Assembly (NCBI RefSeq): GCF_031624395.1 | Contig: NZ_JAMQON010000001.1 | Location: 558,001-622,000, forward strand | Direction: 5' to 3' | Source of the DNA: Halomicroarcula saliterrae | GTDB taxonomy: Archaea > Halobacteriota > Halobacteria > Halobacteriales > Haloarculaceae | DNA: 64,000 bases | In this document: in pieces, positions 56,026 to 64,000 of the stretch | Layout of the letters: the number at the start of each line of letters is the position of its first letter | Numbering within the stretch: position 1 is the first letter of the stretch | Made by a program: the position numbers and the translations under genes | Notes under the pieces: model-generated | Database searches by the model: none | What the model was told of the DNA's origin: nothing | The model's input: the letters and a program-made list of their open reading frames with translations, nothing else

Positions 56026-57548
56026 CAGAACGCCCCCGTCACGATTCGGGTCCCCTCTCTGATACCGTTCCACAGCAGTTCGGTCACTCCGGCCATCCCG
56101 CCGATGTCGGCCGCGAGATAGGGCAACAGGGCCGGGAAGACGACGTAGGAGGCGACGGCACTGCCGACGTTGGTCAGCGCGACGATGAGGATGAGTCGGA
56201 ACAGCGGCACCGCCCGCATCCTGGCGAGGAGGTCAGCGATGGGCGCCTCCTCGTCGCCGAGTATCTCGTTGAGCGTCGCGATGTCACCGACGTTGACGGA
56301 GATGTAACGCAGTTCCACGTAGCCGGCGAACCAGCCGGCCGCCAGCAGCGGGAACAGGCTGGTCAGCCAGCCGAAGGCCCCGGCGGCGGCGGCGCTGGAC
56401 CAGTGGGCGCCGGCCACCTTCGCCAGCCCGCCCGCGAGGACGGCGTTGACCACGACCAGCGCGAGAAACAGCTCCAGCAGGACGGCCTGGCTCGCCCCGC
56501 CGAGGATGAGCAGGCCGAAAAAGACCAGGAAGACGACCCCGACGCCGTAGCCGACAAGCTTGTACAGCGAGAAGCGCCCGCCGCTCTCGGTGCCGACCAG
56601 CGAGGCCATCGGCGGGAGCTCGTCGGGGTGGTCGAGGTAGCGTTCGATACCCTCGCGGTGGCCGGCGCCGACGACGGCGACGACGTGGTAGCCCGCCTCC
56701 CGGAGCTCGACCAGCCGGTGGGCGATGAAGGCGTCGCGCTCGTCGATGAGCGCCTCGGCCCCGCCGGGGGAGAACTGCCGGAACTCCTCCATCATCGCGC
56801 TCACGACGTCCGTGTCGGTCATCTGCTCGATGTCGAACGTCTCGACGTCCCCCTCGCCGCCGCTCAGCCGGGTCATGAGGAGCGCGATGGGGAGGCCGAC
56901 CACGAGGCTCGCCGCGGCGACGACGAGCAGCGTGTCCAGCAGGCCGACGGCGGCGCCGGGTATCGCCCCGCCGAACGCGCCCGTCGGCACCAGCAGCGTG
57001 CCCGTGAACGCGCCGGCGACGACGGCGACGGCGCCCCCGAATATAGCGCCGACGGTGAGCCCGACGGTCAGCGGCGGCCCCATCTCGGCCAGCAGACTCC
57101 CCAGCAGCGTGAGCTTCTCCCGGGCGGTCAATCTTGCCCAGAACCGCTGGACCGTGGTCTGGATGTCGCGGTCGACGAGCGCCAGCCCCAGCCCGAACTC
57201 CTCGGCGGTGTCTATCGCGGCTTTCATGTCCGCACCCGGTTCGACGTCGAAGCGGTCGCCGAGCCTCGCCTGGATGTACGACAGCATCCAGTAGGCCAGA
57301 AACTGGAAGACGGTGTTCCCCCGGAGGAGGTCGCTGGCGTTCAGGTCGTCCGGTGTCTCCCCCTGCATCTGCCGGTAGCGGCCCTCGTCGAGTTCGACCG
57401 CCACGATGTCGGGCTGTCTGGCCGCTATCGTCGACTCTACCTCTTCGACGCTCTGCTCGGAGACGTGGGCGGTTCCCACGACTTCGACGGACCCCTCGCC
57501 CCGCGGTTCGGGAAACTCGTCGTCCGCCGACGCCGCGTGTTCGGTCAT
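56025..57548 (-). CDS. TraB/GumN family membrane protein
   Basis: The 507-residue protein has an N-terminal TraB/PrgY domain with GTAHVSEQSVEEV near residues 25-37 and AVELDEGRY near 50-58. A late catalytic-like segment VAVVGAGHREGIERYL lies near 292-307. Helices occur in a central insertion (about 160-225) and in the C-terminal third. Family members include an inhibitor of pheromone maturation and are distantly related to proteases. Coupling to the M50 protease suggests a joint role in membrane proteolysis. Confidence 0.87.
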   Translation of the reverse strand: MTEHAASADDEFPEPRGEGSVEVVGTAHVSEQSVEEVESTIAARQPDIVAVELDEGRYRQMQGETPDDLNASDLLRGNTVFQFLAYWMLSYIQARLGDRFDVEPGADMKAAIDTAEEFGLGLALVDRDIQTTVQRFWARLTAREKLTLLGSLLAEMGPPLTVGLTVGAIFGGAVAVVAGAFTGTLLVPTGAFGGAIPGAAVGLLDTLLVVAAASLVVGLPIALLMTRLSGGEGDVETFDIEQMTDTDVVSAMMEEFRQFSPGGAEALIDERDAFIAHRLVELREAGYHVVAVVGAGHREGIERYLDHPDELPPMASLVGTESGGRFSLYKLVGYGVGVVFLVFFGLLILGGASQAVLLELFLALVVVNAVLAGGLAKVAGAHWSSAAAAGAFGWLTSLFPLLAAGWFAGYVELRYISVNVGDIATLNEILGDEEAPIADLLARMRAVPLFRLILIVALTNVGSAVASYVVFPALLPYLAADIGGMAGVTELLWNGIREGTRIVTGAF

Positions 57549-57694
57549 CAGTGCGCGTTACACAGTCGCTTCCTTTACCGTTGTCGGGTCGGTCGAACGC
57601 TCGACTGAAGAGTGACAATCTCGGAATAGGTGTCGGAAAGCCGCGCCGAGATGGCCGATAGTTACTACTAAATTACAGGACTCGTAGAGAGTAA

Positions 57695-57708
57695 CCGCAG
57701 TACTGCGG
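57695..57708. promoter_or_regulatory. Perfect 14-bp palindrome upstream of the PadR gene
   Basis: CCGCAGTACTGCGG reads the same on both strands. It lies 72 nt upstream of the PadR-type regulator ATG, and upstream of its AT-rich core promoter (about 57730-57755). It is a candidate operator; it could also serve the divergent TraB operon, whose TATA-like element is at about 57573-57580. Confidence 0.4.
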
Positions 57709-57779
57709 GAACTAACCTGCAAGTAATGTTATTACCAGTGTTTTAGCAACTATGATATGTGTGGACACCAACTGGACCA

Positions 57780-58064
57780 ATGAGACTCATGCACGATCTG
57801 ACTGGGTTCCAGCGTGACTTGTTGTACGTAATCGCCGGACTGGACGAGCCCCACGGGCTCGCGATCAAGGAGGAACTCGAAGGGTACTACGAGAGCGAGG
57901 TCAACCACGGTCGACTGTACCCGAACCTCGACACGCTAGTCGAGAAAGGCCTCGTCGAGAAGGGCCAGCGCGACCGCCGGACCAACTTCTATACGCTGAC
58001 ACGCCGCGGCGAGCGCGAGCTCGACGCGCGCCAGGACTGGGAGTCGCAGTACGTCGCGGCCTGA
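57780..58064 (+). CDS. PadR-family HTH regulator
   Basis: This is 94 residues from the ATG at 57780. It has the PadR winged-helix pattern: a leading DLTGFQRDLLYVIAGLDEPHGLAIKEEL, the recognition helix with GRLYPNLDTLVEKGLV, and a wing TNFYTLTRRGEREL. PadR proteins respond to small molecules or stress. An in-frame GTG at 57759 is less likely given the AT-rich promoter position. The targets are not known. Confidence 0.88.
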   Translation: MRLMHDLTGFQRDLLYVIAGLDEPHGLAIKEELEGYYESEVNHGRLYPNLDTLVEKGLVEKGQRDRRTNFYTLTRRGERELDARQDWESQYVAA

Positions 58065-58146
58065 GGCTGCCCGGAACTGGTCGTTAGCTGCCTCGTGAGC
58101 TCCGGCAGTCGATGACGTTTATCCTTCTCGCTGACGAAGGGGTGGT

Positions 58147-58602
58147 ATGACACTCGATGTGGCCGTCCCCGACCGACCGACGCTTTCGGCGGAGGTCGAC
58201 GCGGCGGCGTACGACGACGTCGACGTGCAGGGCGACGAGTACCGCCGCGGCGAACTGGCCGAGGCACTGGAGGAGGGCGCGTGGGCGGAGGCCTTCACGG
58301 AGTGGGCCACGGACACCGGGCTCGACGAGGGGACGTGGGCCATCGTCACCGACCTCGACCTCGTCGCGGAGTTCGACTTCTTCTGGGACTCCTTTGCGGG
58401 CCGGGTGGGGTATCACGCCCCCGGACTACCCGAGAACTGGCGCGAGCGGGAGATCCATCCCGACATCCAGTCGTGGGAGACCGTCTCCGCTATCAACGCG
58501 GGCCTGACTGAGCTCGGTCAGGTCGTCTGTGACGTGCTGGCCGAGGACTACCTCGACTGGGAAGCCGACGAGGTCGACGCCGGCGACCTGCCGGAGTTCT
58601 AG
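58147..58602 (+). CDS. Acidic protein of unknown function
   Basis: The 151-residue soluble protein is very acidic (Asp and Glu about 28 percent), with Trp-containing segments TEWATDTG and DFFWDSFAGRVGYHAPGLP and a C-terminal helix QVVCDVLAEDYLDWEADE. It has no known motif. Base composition and codon bias are like those of its neighbours, and its promoter lies in the short gap after the PadR gene. It overlaps the convergent methyltransferase by 4 nt. Confidence 0.68.
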   Translation: MTLDVAVPDRPTLSAEVDAAAYDDVDVQGDEYRRGELAEALEEGAWAEAFTEWATDTGLDEGTWAIVTDLDLVAEFDFFWDSFAGRVGYHAPGLPENWREREIHPDIQSWETVSAINAGLTELGQVVCDVLAEDYLDWEADEVDAGDLPEF

Positions 58603-59150
58603 AGCGTCCCTTCGAGGACGAACGTCTCCCGTCGGTCCTCGGCCCGGTGGACGGTGAGACCGGCGGCCTCACACAGCTCGACCGCGTCGGCAGCGGCGTA
58701 TCGCTCCGCGAGCGGCGGTCCGGCGTCGCCGCTCCCGGTCCGGGTCCAGTCGGCCAGCGCGACGCGACCACCGGGAGCGAGCGCGTCGACGACGGCGTCC
58801 ATCGCCGCCGGGGTCGCGAACTCGTGGAAGGTCATCGTCGACACGACCGCGTCGAGGGGTTCGTCGACGGGGAGCGACTCGACGGTCGCCGTCACCGGGA
58901 CCACGTTTTCGGGCAGTCCCTTCTCCCGGTACAGCTCGTGCATCTCGGGCTGGACGTCGACCGCGTAGACGGTGCCGGCGGCCGCGGCCACGTCGTCGGT
59001 GTAGAAGCCGGTGCCGCTCCCCAGGTCGGCCACCGCGTCGTCGGCCGTGGGGTCGAAGAGGGCGAGCAGTTCGTCGACGGAGAGGTAGGCGTAGCGTGTC
59101 GGGTCTTCGAGCTGGTCGGCGCGGGCGGGGTCGAACGTGTGAAATCCCAT
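58599..59150 (-). CDS. Class I SAM-dependent methyltransferase
   Basis: This is 183 residues from the ATG at 59150. The SAM site is DAVADLGSGTGFYTDDVA near residues 37-54, with an acidic loop YAVDVQPEM near 62-70 and a motif III-like GGRVALADW near 126. It is a small UbiE-type fold; the substrate is unknown. A TATA-like GTTTTATCGC at about 59175-59184 is placed for a leaderless start. Confidence 0.85.
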   Translation of the reverse strand: MGFHTFDPARADQLEDPTRYAYLSVDELLALFDPTADDAVADLGSGTGFYTDDVAAAAGTVYAVDVQPEMHELYREKGLPENVVPVTATVESLPVDEPLDAVVSTMTFHEFATPAAMDAVVDALAPGGRVALADWTRTGSGDAGPPLAERYAAADAVELCEAAGLTVHRAEDRRETFVLEGTL

Positions 59151-59230
59151 TCGGCGACTGTAGCCGCCCGAGCGATAAAACGCTGGTTCCGACCGGCACG
59201 CTGATAACCGTTCACGCGTTTGGCCCACAC

Positions 59231-59410
59231 ATGACAGCGATTACCTCGCCCCGGGAACGGGAGTGCGAGCGGTGTAGCCGACGCGATATCTGGGACGACG
59301 ACGACAGCACGTGGCGAATCGCGGTCGTCGAGGACGAAAAGCAGTCCGGCAACCCGCACTGTCTCCACGAGTGGGACATCAACGGGACGTTCAATCCGCT
59401 CGACTCGTAA
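59231..59410 (+). CDS. HEWD family microprotein
   Basis: This is 59 residues from the ATG at 59231. It has the C-terminal HEWDINGTFNPLDS that names the haloarchaeal HEWD family, and a Cys pair CERC near residue 12. The family is of unknown function and restricted to haloarchaea as far as I know. It converges on aglB. Confidence 0.8.
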   Translation: MTAITSPRERECERCSRRDIWDDDDSTWRIAVVEDEKQSGNPHCLHEWDINGTFNPLDS

Positions 59411-59449
59411 CTACCGCTTCTCGGTCTGTCTCTCCCGCAGTGGGCCCGC

Positions 59450-59454
59450 AAAAA
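59450..59454 (-). terminator. T-tract after aglB
   Basis: Minus-strand TTTTT lies 15-19 nt beyond the aglB stop. Confidence 0.45.
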
Positions 59455-59469
59455 GCCAGCAGTCAGTGA

Positions 59470-62460
59470 CTACGGCTCGGCGATAGCGTTCGCCGACGTG
59501 TCGTTCGCACTGGTCTCGTTCGTCGAGATGTCGTCCGTCGACGAGCCGCCGGACGTGCCGTCGGTCGTCGTCTCGTTCGTACCGCTGTCGTCCGTGCTCG
59601 TGGCGTTGGTCGACGCCGTGAGGTCGACAGTCGACGCCGAGTCGTCTTCACCGATGACCTGTCCCTCGGTGACCGACGTCGTCGCGGCGCCGGAGCCGTT
59701 CTCCGTCACCTCGACCAGGTACGGGCCCGTCGCCCGGACGCCCACGTCGGTGTACCCTTCCTCGGTCCCCCACTGGTCGTAGCCGGTCGTGGAGTACGGG
59801 ACCGTCATCTCGAAGCTGCCGTCGGCACCGACCTGCGCTCGCTGGCGGTAGACGAAGAACTCGCCGGTGGCGTTGTTGCGCATCTGGACGCTGGCGTACA
59901 CCGTCGAGTTCGCCGGGGCCGTCCCTTCGATGGTCCCGCCGGGCACCCGCTCGAATATCTTCGTCCACGCGGGGTTGGTGTCGCTCAGCGTGTTCGCGGC
60001 GGAGTCGGGCATACAGTAGGTCTGGTTCCCGATGGGCATCGCCGTCGTGTTGTCCACACAGGAGCTGGTCGCGGACCGCCCGGACTGGACACCGGCGAAG
60101 GCCGCCTCGATGAGCTGTTGCTGGTTGTAGCGGCTGGAGGTGTAGGCGTTGCGCTCGCTCGACCCGACGTATCGGTAGTGTTCGAGCGCCGCGACCCGCT
60201 CACCCGGCTGGGTCCCGAAGCCGCCCAGCCGCGAGGTGGCGTCGGACTCCGTGTAGTTCCGGGCCGCTTCCATCGTGGGGAACGGCTTGATAGCGGGCGA
60301 GTTCGGAGGCGTGGCGCGAATCGTCTGTCCGCCCCGCGTCGTCGCTGGCTCCCAGTCGACGACGTAGGGCTGGGCTTCCTTCGCGCTCCCGTGGTACTGG
60401 TAGAGCCGGACGACCATGCTCTCGTAGTACGCCTGCGTCCGGTAGTTGAAGTACCGGCGCGGGTCCTGTCGGCTCCGGACCGTCCCGTAGTAGTCGCTCG
60501 AAGAGACGTTCGAGACGCTGTAGAACCGGGGCGGCGCGAAGAACTTCCCGCCGGTGCCGCCGTACGTGTTGGCCATCTTCCAGTCGACGGCCACGTAGCG
60601 GGTCTTGGCGTCGTCCTCGTCGACGTCCTCGAGCACGTCGTTTGCCTGTGTCTCGTTGGGGGCGAGCAGGAAGTTCGCGGCGGTCGTCGCGCCCTGCTGG
60701 AACGGGTTCGCGTTCGGAATCCGCTCCCCTTGGACGGTGATGATGTGGCCGTAGTCCCACCACGACATCACGCCGTACTCCCCGTTCGAGTAGTCGAAGT
60801 CGTCGCGGTTGGCGTAGGTGCCGTAGTACTCCAGCGTCCCGTTACCGCCCTGCCCGTAGGCTCCTTCGGCCGGCGAGTTCTGCTGCAGCCAGTCCATGCT
60901 CTCCGTCCAGGCGGCCGGTTCGGCGCCGGGGGCCGTGTCCGCGCCGACGTTCATCGCAATGGGCGGGACGAGCAGGAGCGTCCCGAAGAGAATCAACACG
61001 ATAGAGGCGATGGTGATGACCTCGTAGGCGTCTACACCGTCGTCGAAGGAGAAGTCGGTCCAGCGCACCACGTAGCCGATCGTCACCGCCGTGAGCGCGG
61101 CCACGGGGAAGACGAGATAGACGCTGAAACGCACCTGGGTGAACGTGGCGGCCATGATGAAGCCCCACCAGACGACGAGGAGGAACGTCTCCGCGCTCGC
61201 CTCCCTATCGGTCAGCTGATTGAACAGGACGAGCACCACGCCCAGAACCGCTGCGAACAGCGCGAGGCCGTAGTACTCGAAGAGCTGGCTGGGGTCTCGA
61301 AGCGGCTGTGCCTCGCCGACGGAGGTCACGCGAGCCGACGGGCTGGCGGTGAAGCCGACGACGCGCAGCACCTGATTGGACAGGTAGCCGAAGATGTCGG
61401 GCGTGAGCACCGCCGTCAGGATGGCGAGCGACGCCAGAATGGCGCCGATACTGACCGGGTAGAGGTTCCGGTCGTAGTCGTTGGTCTCCATGTAGCGGGC
61501 GAGCCATGCCATGAACACACAGCCGGCGGCGACCGCGAAGGCCAGCAGGACCTGCAACAGCGTGTGGTCCGTCGCCGAGATGGACAGCGACTGCACGACC
61601 GCGAGCTGTAACACGGTCACGGTCCCCATCGTGACGGTGCCGACGATGGCCGTGTGTTCGGGGCTCTTGCCCCGCACGAACTCGATGGTCAGCCAGAGGA
61701 GGAAGAAGGTCCCGAGGATACCGAGCAGGAGGACGGCCGGCGGCCACGTCCAGAGGTACAGCGAGATGGTCAGGCCGGCGAGCCCCGAGTAGCCGACGGT
61801 CGCTCTGAGCCCCGACACGTCGCGGTCGAGGAACTGCTCGTACACCGGCTTGTCGCGTTCGGCGACCGAGAGGGCGACCATCACGGCGAGCACCGAGGTC
61901 ACCTGCAGCAGGGCCTCGGCGACCTGGTGGTCGTAGACACCGACGACGCTCCGCCGGAGGAACAGGCCCGACGAGAGGGCGAGAATCCCGATGGCGGTCA
62001 CACCGCCGATGCGACCGGCGAGGCGGCGACCCATCACGTAGGTCGGTATCGCCGCGAGGGCGCCCATCACGGCCGGGGCGAAGAGGACGACCATCGCGAC
62101 GGTGTGGTCGCTGGGCGAGCCCAGCCCGATGACGAGGGCGACCGTCCCGACGACCTGGTCCATCAGCGTGCCGAACTGGCCCGACCGGGTCCCGTACGGG
62201 AAGTAGGTCCACGGGTCGAACGGCATCGTCGCCGGCCAGTTTTTCACCACGTACATCGTCGAGCGGTAGTGATACCACGGGTCGGTTCCGCTGAACAGCA
62301 CCTCGCCGTCTACGATGTAGGCCGAGTAGTTCTGGACTCGATTCCACAACATGAACCCGAACACGAGGAGGAGGGCTGGTACGTGATACCATGCTTTGAC
62401 CCTGTCCAGCGTGGACTCAGGTTCGGGGTTTTCGGCGGACGTCCCCCGTGAGTGACTCAT
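59470..62460 (-). CDS. aglB: Dolichyl-phosphooligosaccharide-protein glycotransferase (oligosaccharyltransferase)
   Basis: This is 996 residues from the ATG at 62460, with a TATA-like element at about 62486-62493. There are about 13 membrane helices with the external metal-binding DxD-type motif SGTDPWYHYR near residue 55. The soluble catalytic domain has the signature GVMSWWDYGHIIT near 563, which positions the acceptor sequon. AglB transfers N-linked glycans to S-layer glycoprotein and archaellins. The C-terminus is a Ser/Thr/Asp-rich tail of about 76 residues containing five Asn-x-Ser/Thr sites. It diverges from the AglG-like gene. Confidence 0.96.
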   Translation of the reverse strand: MSHSRGTSAENPEPESTLDRVKAWYHVPALLLVFGFMLWNRVQNYSAYIVDGEVLFSGTDPWYHYRSTMYVVKNWPATMPFDPWTYFPYGTRSGQFGTLMDQVVGTVALVIGLGSPSDHTVAMVVLFAPAVMGALAAIPTYVMGRRLAGRIGGVTAIGILALSSGLFLRRSVVGVYDHQVAEALLQVTSVLAVMVALSVAERDKPVYEQFLDRDVSGLRATVGYSGLAGLTISLYLWTWPPAVLLLGILGTFFLLWLTIEFVRGKSPEHTAIVGTVTMGTVTVLQLAVVQSLSISATDHTLLQVLLAFAVAAGCVFMAWLARYMETNDYDRNLYPVSIGAILASLAILTAVLTPDIFGYLSNQVLRVVGFTASPSARVTSVGEAQPLRDPSQLFEYYGLALFAAVLGVVLVLFNQLTDREASAETFLLVVWWGFIMAATFTQVRFSVYLVFPVAALTAVTIGYVVRWTDFSFDDGVDAYEVITIASIVLILFGTLLLVPPIAMNVGADTAPGAEPAAWTESMDWLQQNSPAEGAYGQGGNGTLEYYGTYANRDDFDYSNGEYGVMSWWDYGHIITVQGERIPNANPFQQGATTAANFLLAPNETQANDVLEDVDEDDAKTRYVAVDWKMANTYGGTGGKFFAPPRFYSVSNVSSSDYYGTVRSRQDPRRYFNYRTQAYYESMVVRLYQYHGSAKEAQPYVVDWEPATTRGGQTIRATPPNSPAIKPFPTMEAARNYTESDATSRLGGFGTQPGERVAALEHYRYVGSSERNAYTSSRYNQQQLIEAAFAGVQSGRSATSSCVDNTTAMPIGNQTYCMPDSAANTLSDTNPAWTKIFERVPGGTIEGTAPANSTVYASVQMRNNATGEFFVYRQRAQVGADGSFEMTVPYSTTGYDQWGTEEGYTDVGVRATGPYLVEVTENGSGAATTSVTEGQVIGEDDSASTVDLTASTNATSTDDSGTNETTTDGTSGGSSTDDISTNETSANDTSANAIAEP

Positions 62461-62567
62461 TGGTCCCAGACACTGCCAAGGCGCGCATAAGCCTTTTGAC
62501 CTAAGCTCGGTGACCGGTCCACCCCGGATGGAAACGCCTAACAGCACCGGTGGTTCATCTCCCCCAC

Positions 62568-63503
62568 ATGCGAGTCTCGGTCGTCCTGTGTACGCACACG
62601 CTGGACCGCTACGATGACTGCCGTGCGGCGGCCGAGAGCGTCCTCGGGCAGCGCCACGAGGACGTGGAACTGGTGCTCGTCTCGGACGGGAACGACGCCC
62701 TCTACGAGCGGTTCGAGGCCGACTTCGGCGACCGCGACGACGTGGTGTGTACCCGGACCGATGAGAACGTCGGCCTCGCGGCGGCCCGCAACACCGGCGC
62801 TGCCGTCGCGACCGGCGACGTGTTCGCCTTCTTCGACGACGACGCCGTCGCGGACAGAGACTGGCTCGCGGAGCTCGTCTCCGTCTACGAACGGCGGGAC
62901 GTGCCGGCCGCCGGGGGCCGGATGGTCCCGTACTGGGTCGCAGGTAAACCGGCCTTCCTCCCCGAGGAGTTCTACTGGCTCGTCGGCGTCACCCACCGCG
63001 GCTTCGGCCCCGACGGCGACCCGGACGAAGCCGGGGAAGTCAGGAACACGTTCGGTTCGAACATCTCCTTCAGGCGGGACGTCTACGAGTCGCTGGGCGG
63101 CTTCGAGAAGGAGATCGGCGGTCGGACCGGCGAGAAGAACCTCCAGGCCGAGGAGCCCGAACTCTGTGCCCGGATGCGTAGCGAGTACGGGCACGGGGTG
63201 TACTACACGCCCGACGCGCGGGTCGCCCACAAGATATTCGACTACCGGACCGACCCCGGCTGGCTCGTCGACCGGGCGTTCTGGCAGGGGTACTCGAAGC
63301 GGGGTATGGAGGTGCTCGTTCCCGAGTCGACCGGCGACGAGTCCGACTTCCTCCGCCAGCTGCTCTTCGAATCCGTGCCCGACCGCCTCGGCGACCTTGT
63401 CAGGTCCCCCTCGGTCGCGGGCGTCCTGCAACTGGTCGCGCTGTTCGTGCTGACCGGCTGTGTCGGCGCGGGCTATCTCTACGGCACCACGGTGTGGGGG
63501 TAA
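62568..63503 (+). CDS. aglG: GT2-family glycosyltransferase, AglG-like
   Basis: The 311-residue protein has a GT-A fold with VSVVLCTHTLDRYDDC at the start, the nucleotide-sugar DDD in AFFDDDAVAD near residue 90, and the acceptor-side WVAGKPAFLPEEFYWLVG near 125-143. A C-terminal hydrophobic helix follows (about 287-309). The pattern matches haloarchaeal AglG, a glucuronosyltransferase of the N-glycan pathway, and the position beside aglB supports it. I chose the ATG at 62568. Confidence 0.82.
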   Translation: MRVSVVLCTHTLDRYDDCRAAAESVLGQRHEDVELVLVSDGNDALYERFEADFGDRDDVVCTRTDENVGLAAARNTGAAVATGDVFAFFDDDAVADRDWLAELVSVYERRDVPAAGGRMVPYWVAGKPAFLPEEFYWLVGVTHRGFGPDGDPDEAGEVRNTFGSNISFRRDVYESLGGFEKEIGGRTGEKNLQAEEPELCARMRSEYGHGVYYTPDARVAHKIFDYRTDPGWLVDRAFWQGYSKRGMEVLVPESTGDESDFLRQLLFESVPDRLGDLVRSPSVAGVLQLVALFVLTGCVGAGYLYGTTVWG

Positions 63504-63504
63504 G

Positions 63505-64000
63505 ATGGCCGGCGACAGCCTCCCCGACGTCTGTGTAGTCACCCATCCCCTCGCCGCGGCCGGCGAGAACGCCACTCGAAGCCTGCTCGACATCCTGGCC
63601 GCGATTACCGGGGTGGCGCTCGTCACGGCGGACCTCCCGGCCGACTCGGAGATACGCGAGCGCCGTGAGCTCGTCGAGCTCACGCGGAAGGGGGCCGGGG
63701 ATTCGGTGCCGGTCGCGGCCGCCCGGTTCCTCCTGAACCAGCTCCGGATGTGTCGCGTGCTGGCCGACCGGGACGAGGAGGTCGTGTTGTTCTACGGCGC
63801 GACGTCGTATCTCCTGCCGATTCTGGCCGCGAAACTGCTCGGCAAGACGGTGCTCGTCGAGCCACGCGGCGACGTGCCCCTGACCCTGCGGCTCCACTGG
63901 GAACAGCGACTGCCCGACCCGGTGGCTCGCGCGCTCGCCGGCCTCGTGGGCGCGCTGGAACGCGCCGGCTTCGCCGTCGCCGACGGCGTGGTCACCTACA
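63505..64000 (+). CDS. Glycosyltransferase (GT4-like), 5' part only
   Basis: The ATG at 63505 lies 1 nt after the aglG-like stop, and the frame stays open to the window end (165 codons). The N-terminus DVCVVTHPLAAAGENATRS resembles the first strand of a GT-B fold. A later strand and helix read VLFYGATSYLLPILAAKLLGKTVLVEPRGD, as in GT4 donors. It is likely part of the same N-glycan operon. The catalytic C-terminal half is outside the window. Confidence 0.78.
   Translation, partial: MAGDSLPDVCVVTHPLAAAGENATRSLLDILAAITGVALVTADLPADSEIRERRELVELTRKGAGDSVPVAAARFLLNQLRMCRVLADRDEEVVLFYGATSYLLPILAAKLLGKTVLVEPRGDVPLTLRLHWEQRLPDPVARALAGLVGALERAGFAVADGVVTY

Overview
The window is haloarchaeal chromosome (class Halobacteria). 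The evidence is high GC with strong GC bias at third codon positions, very acidic proteins, TATA boxes 25-35 nt upstream of many leaderless start codons, two archaeal type II topoisomerases side by side, a proteasome beta subunit, an AglB oligosaccharyltransferase, and many protein families found mainly in haloarchaea. Gene content would fit Haloarculaceae or a relative, but that placement is inference. I see no rRNA, tRNA, CRISPR array, provirus or intact insertion sequence; most of the window is core chromosome.

Layout. 0-7.3 kb (mostly minus): DUF2270 membrane protein, ABC1-family kinase, CopA copper ATPase, and a manganese module (GDT1-family transporter plus DtxR-type regulator) with a perfect palindrome at the promoter. 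7.3-16 kb: small membrane proteins, MTH865 protein, PQQ-type sugar dehydrogenase, HAD phosphatase, an ABC exporter pair, two tandem DUF2071 paralogues, a macro-domain protein. 16-22 kb: a cluster of hairpins sharing one loop sequence, an aldo/keto reductase, and a NatA/NatB-type ABC operon in which one permease is fused to a PrsW-type protease. 22-28 kb: zinc-finger protein, soluble histidine kinase, a 65-bp tandem hairpin repeat, sucCD, Sir2. 28-33 kb: a type IV pilus/secretion ATPase and a platform protein with an added surface domain, without nearby pilins. 33-43 kb: regulators, then topoisomerase VI (top6BA) divergent from DNA gyrase (gyrBA). 43-54 kb: secreted repeat protein, arginase, sugar epimerase, regulators, NDH-2-like enzyme, a nucleoside-salvage operon, the proteasome beta subunit and several microproteins. 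54-59 kb: purM, a translationally coupled M50 protease/TraB pair, PadR regulator, methyltransferase. 59-64 kb: the N-glycosylation locus with aglB, an AglG-like glycosyltransferase and the start of a third transferase that runs off the window.

The most unusual signals are non-coding. A 16-bp alternating pyrimidine-purine tract (potential Z-DNA, like the RY box of the bop promoter) abuts the gyrB TATA box. Diverged remnants of a second top6A 3' end and a second purM 3' end lie just downstream of the intact genes, with synonymous differences that imply they came from functional diverged alleles. A hairpin family has changing stems but a near-constant 11-nt loop. Three tandem 65-bp hairpin units follow sucD. 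Five proteins of 46-59 residues are also described; most have their own TATA box.
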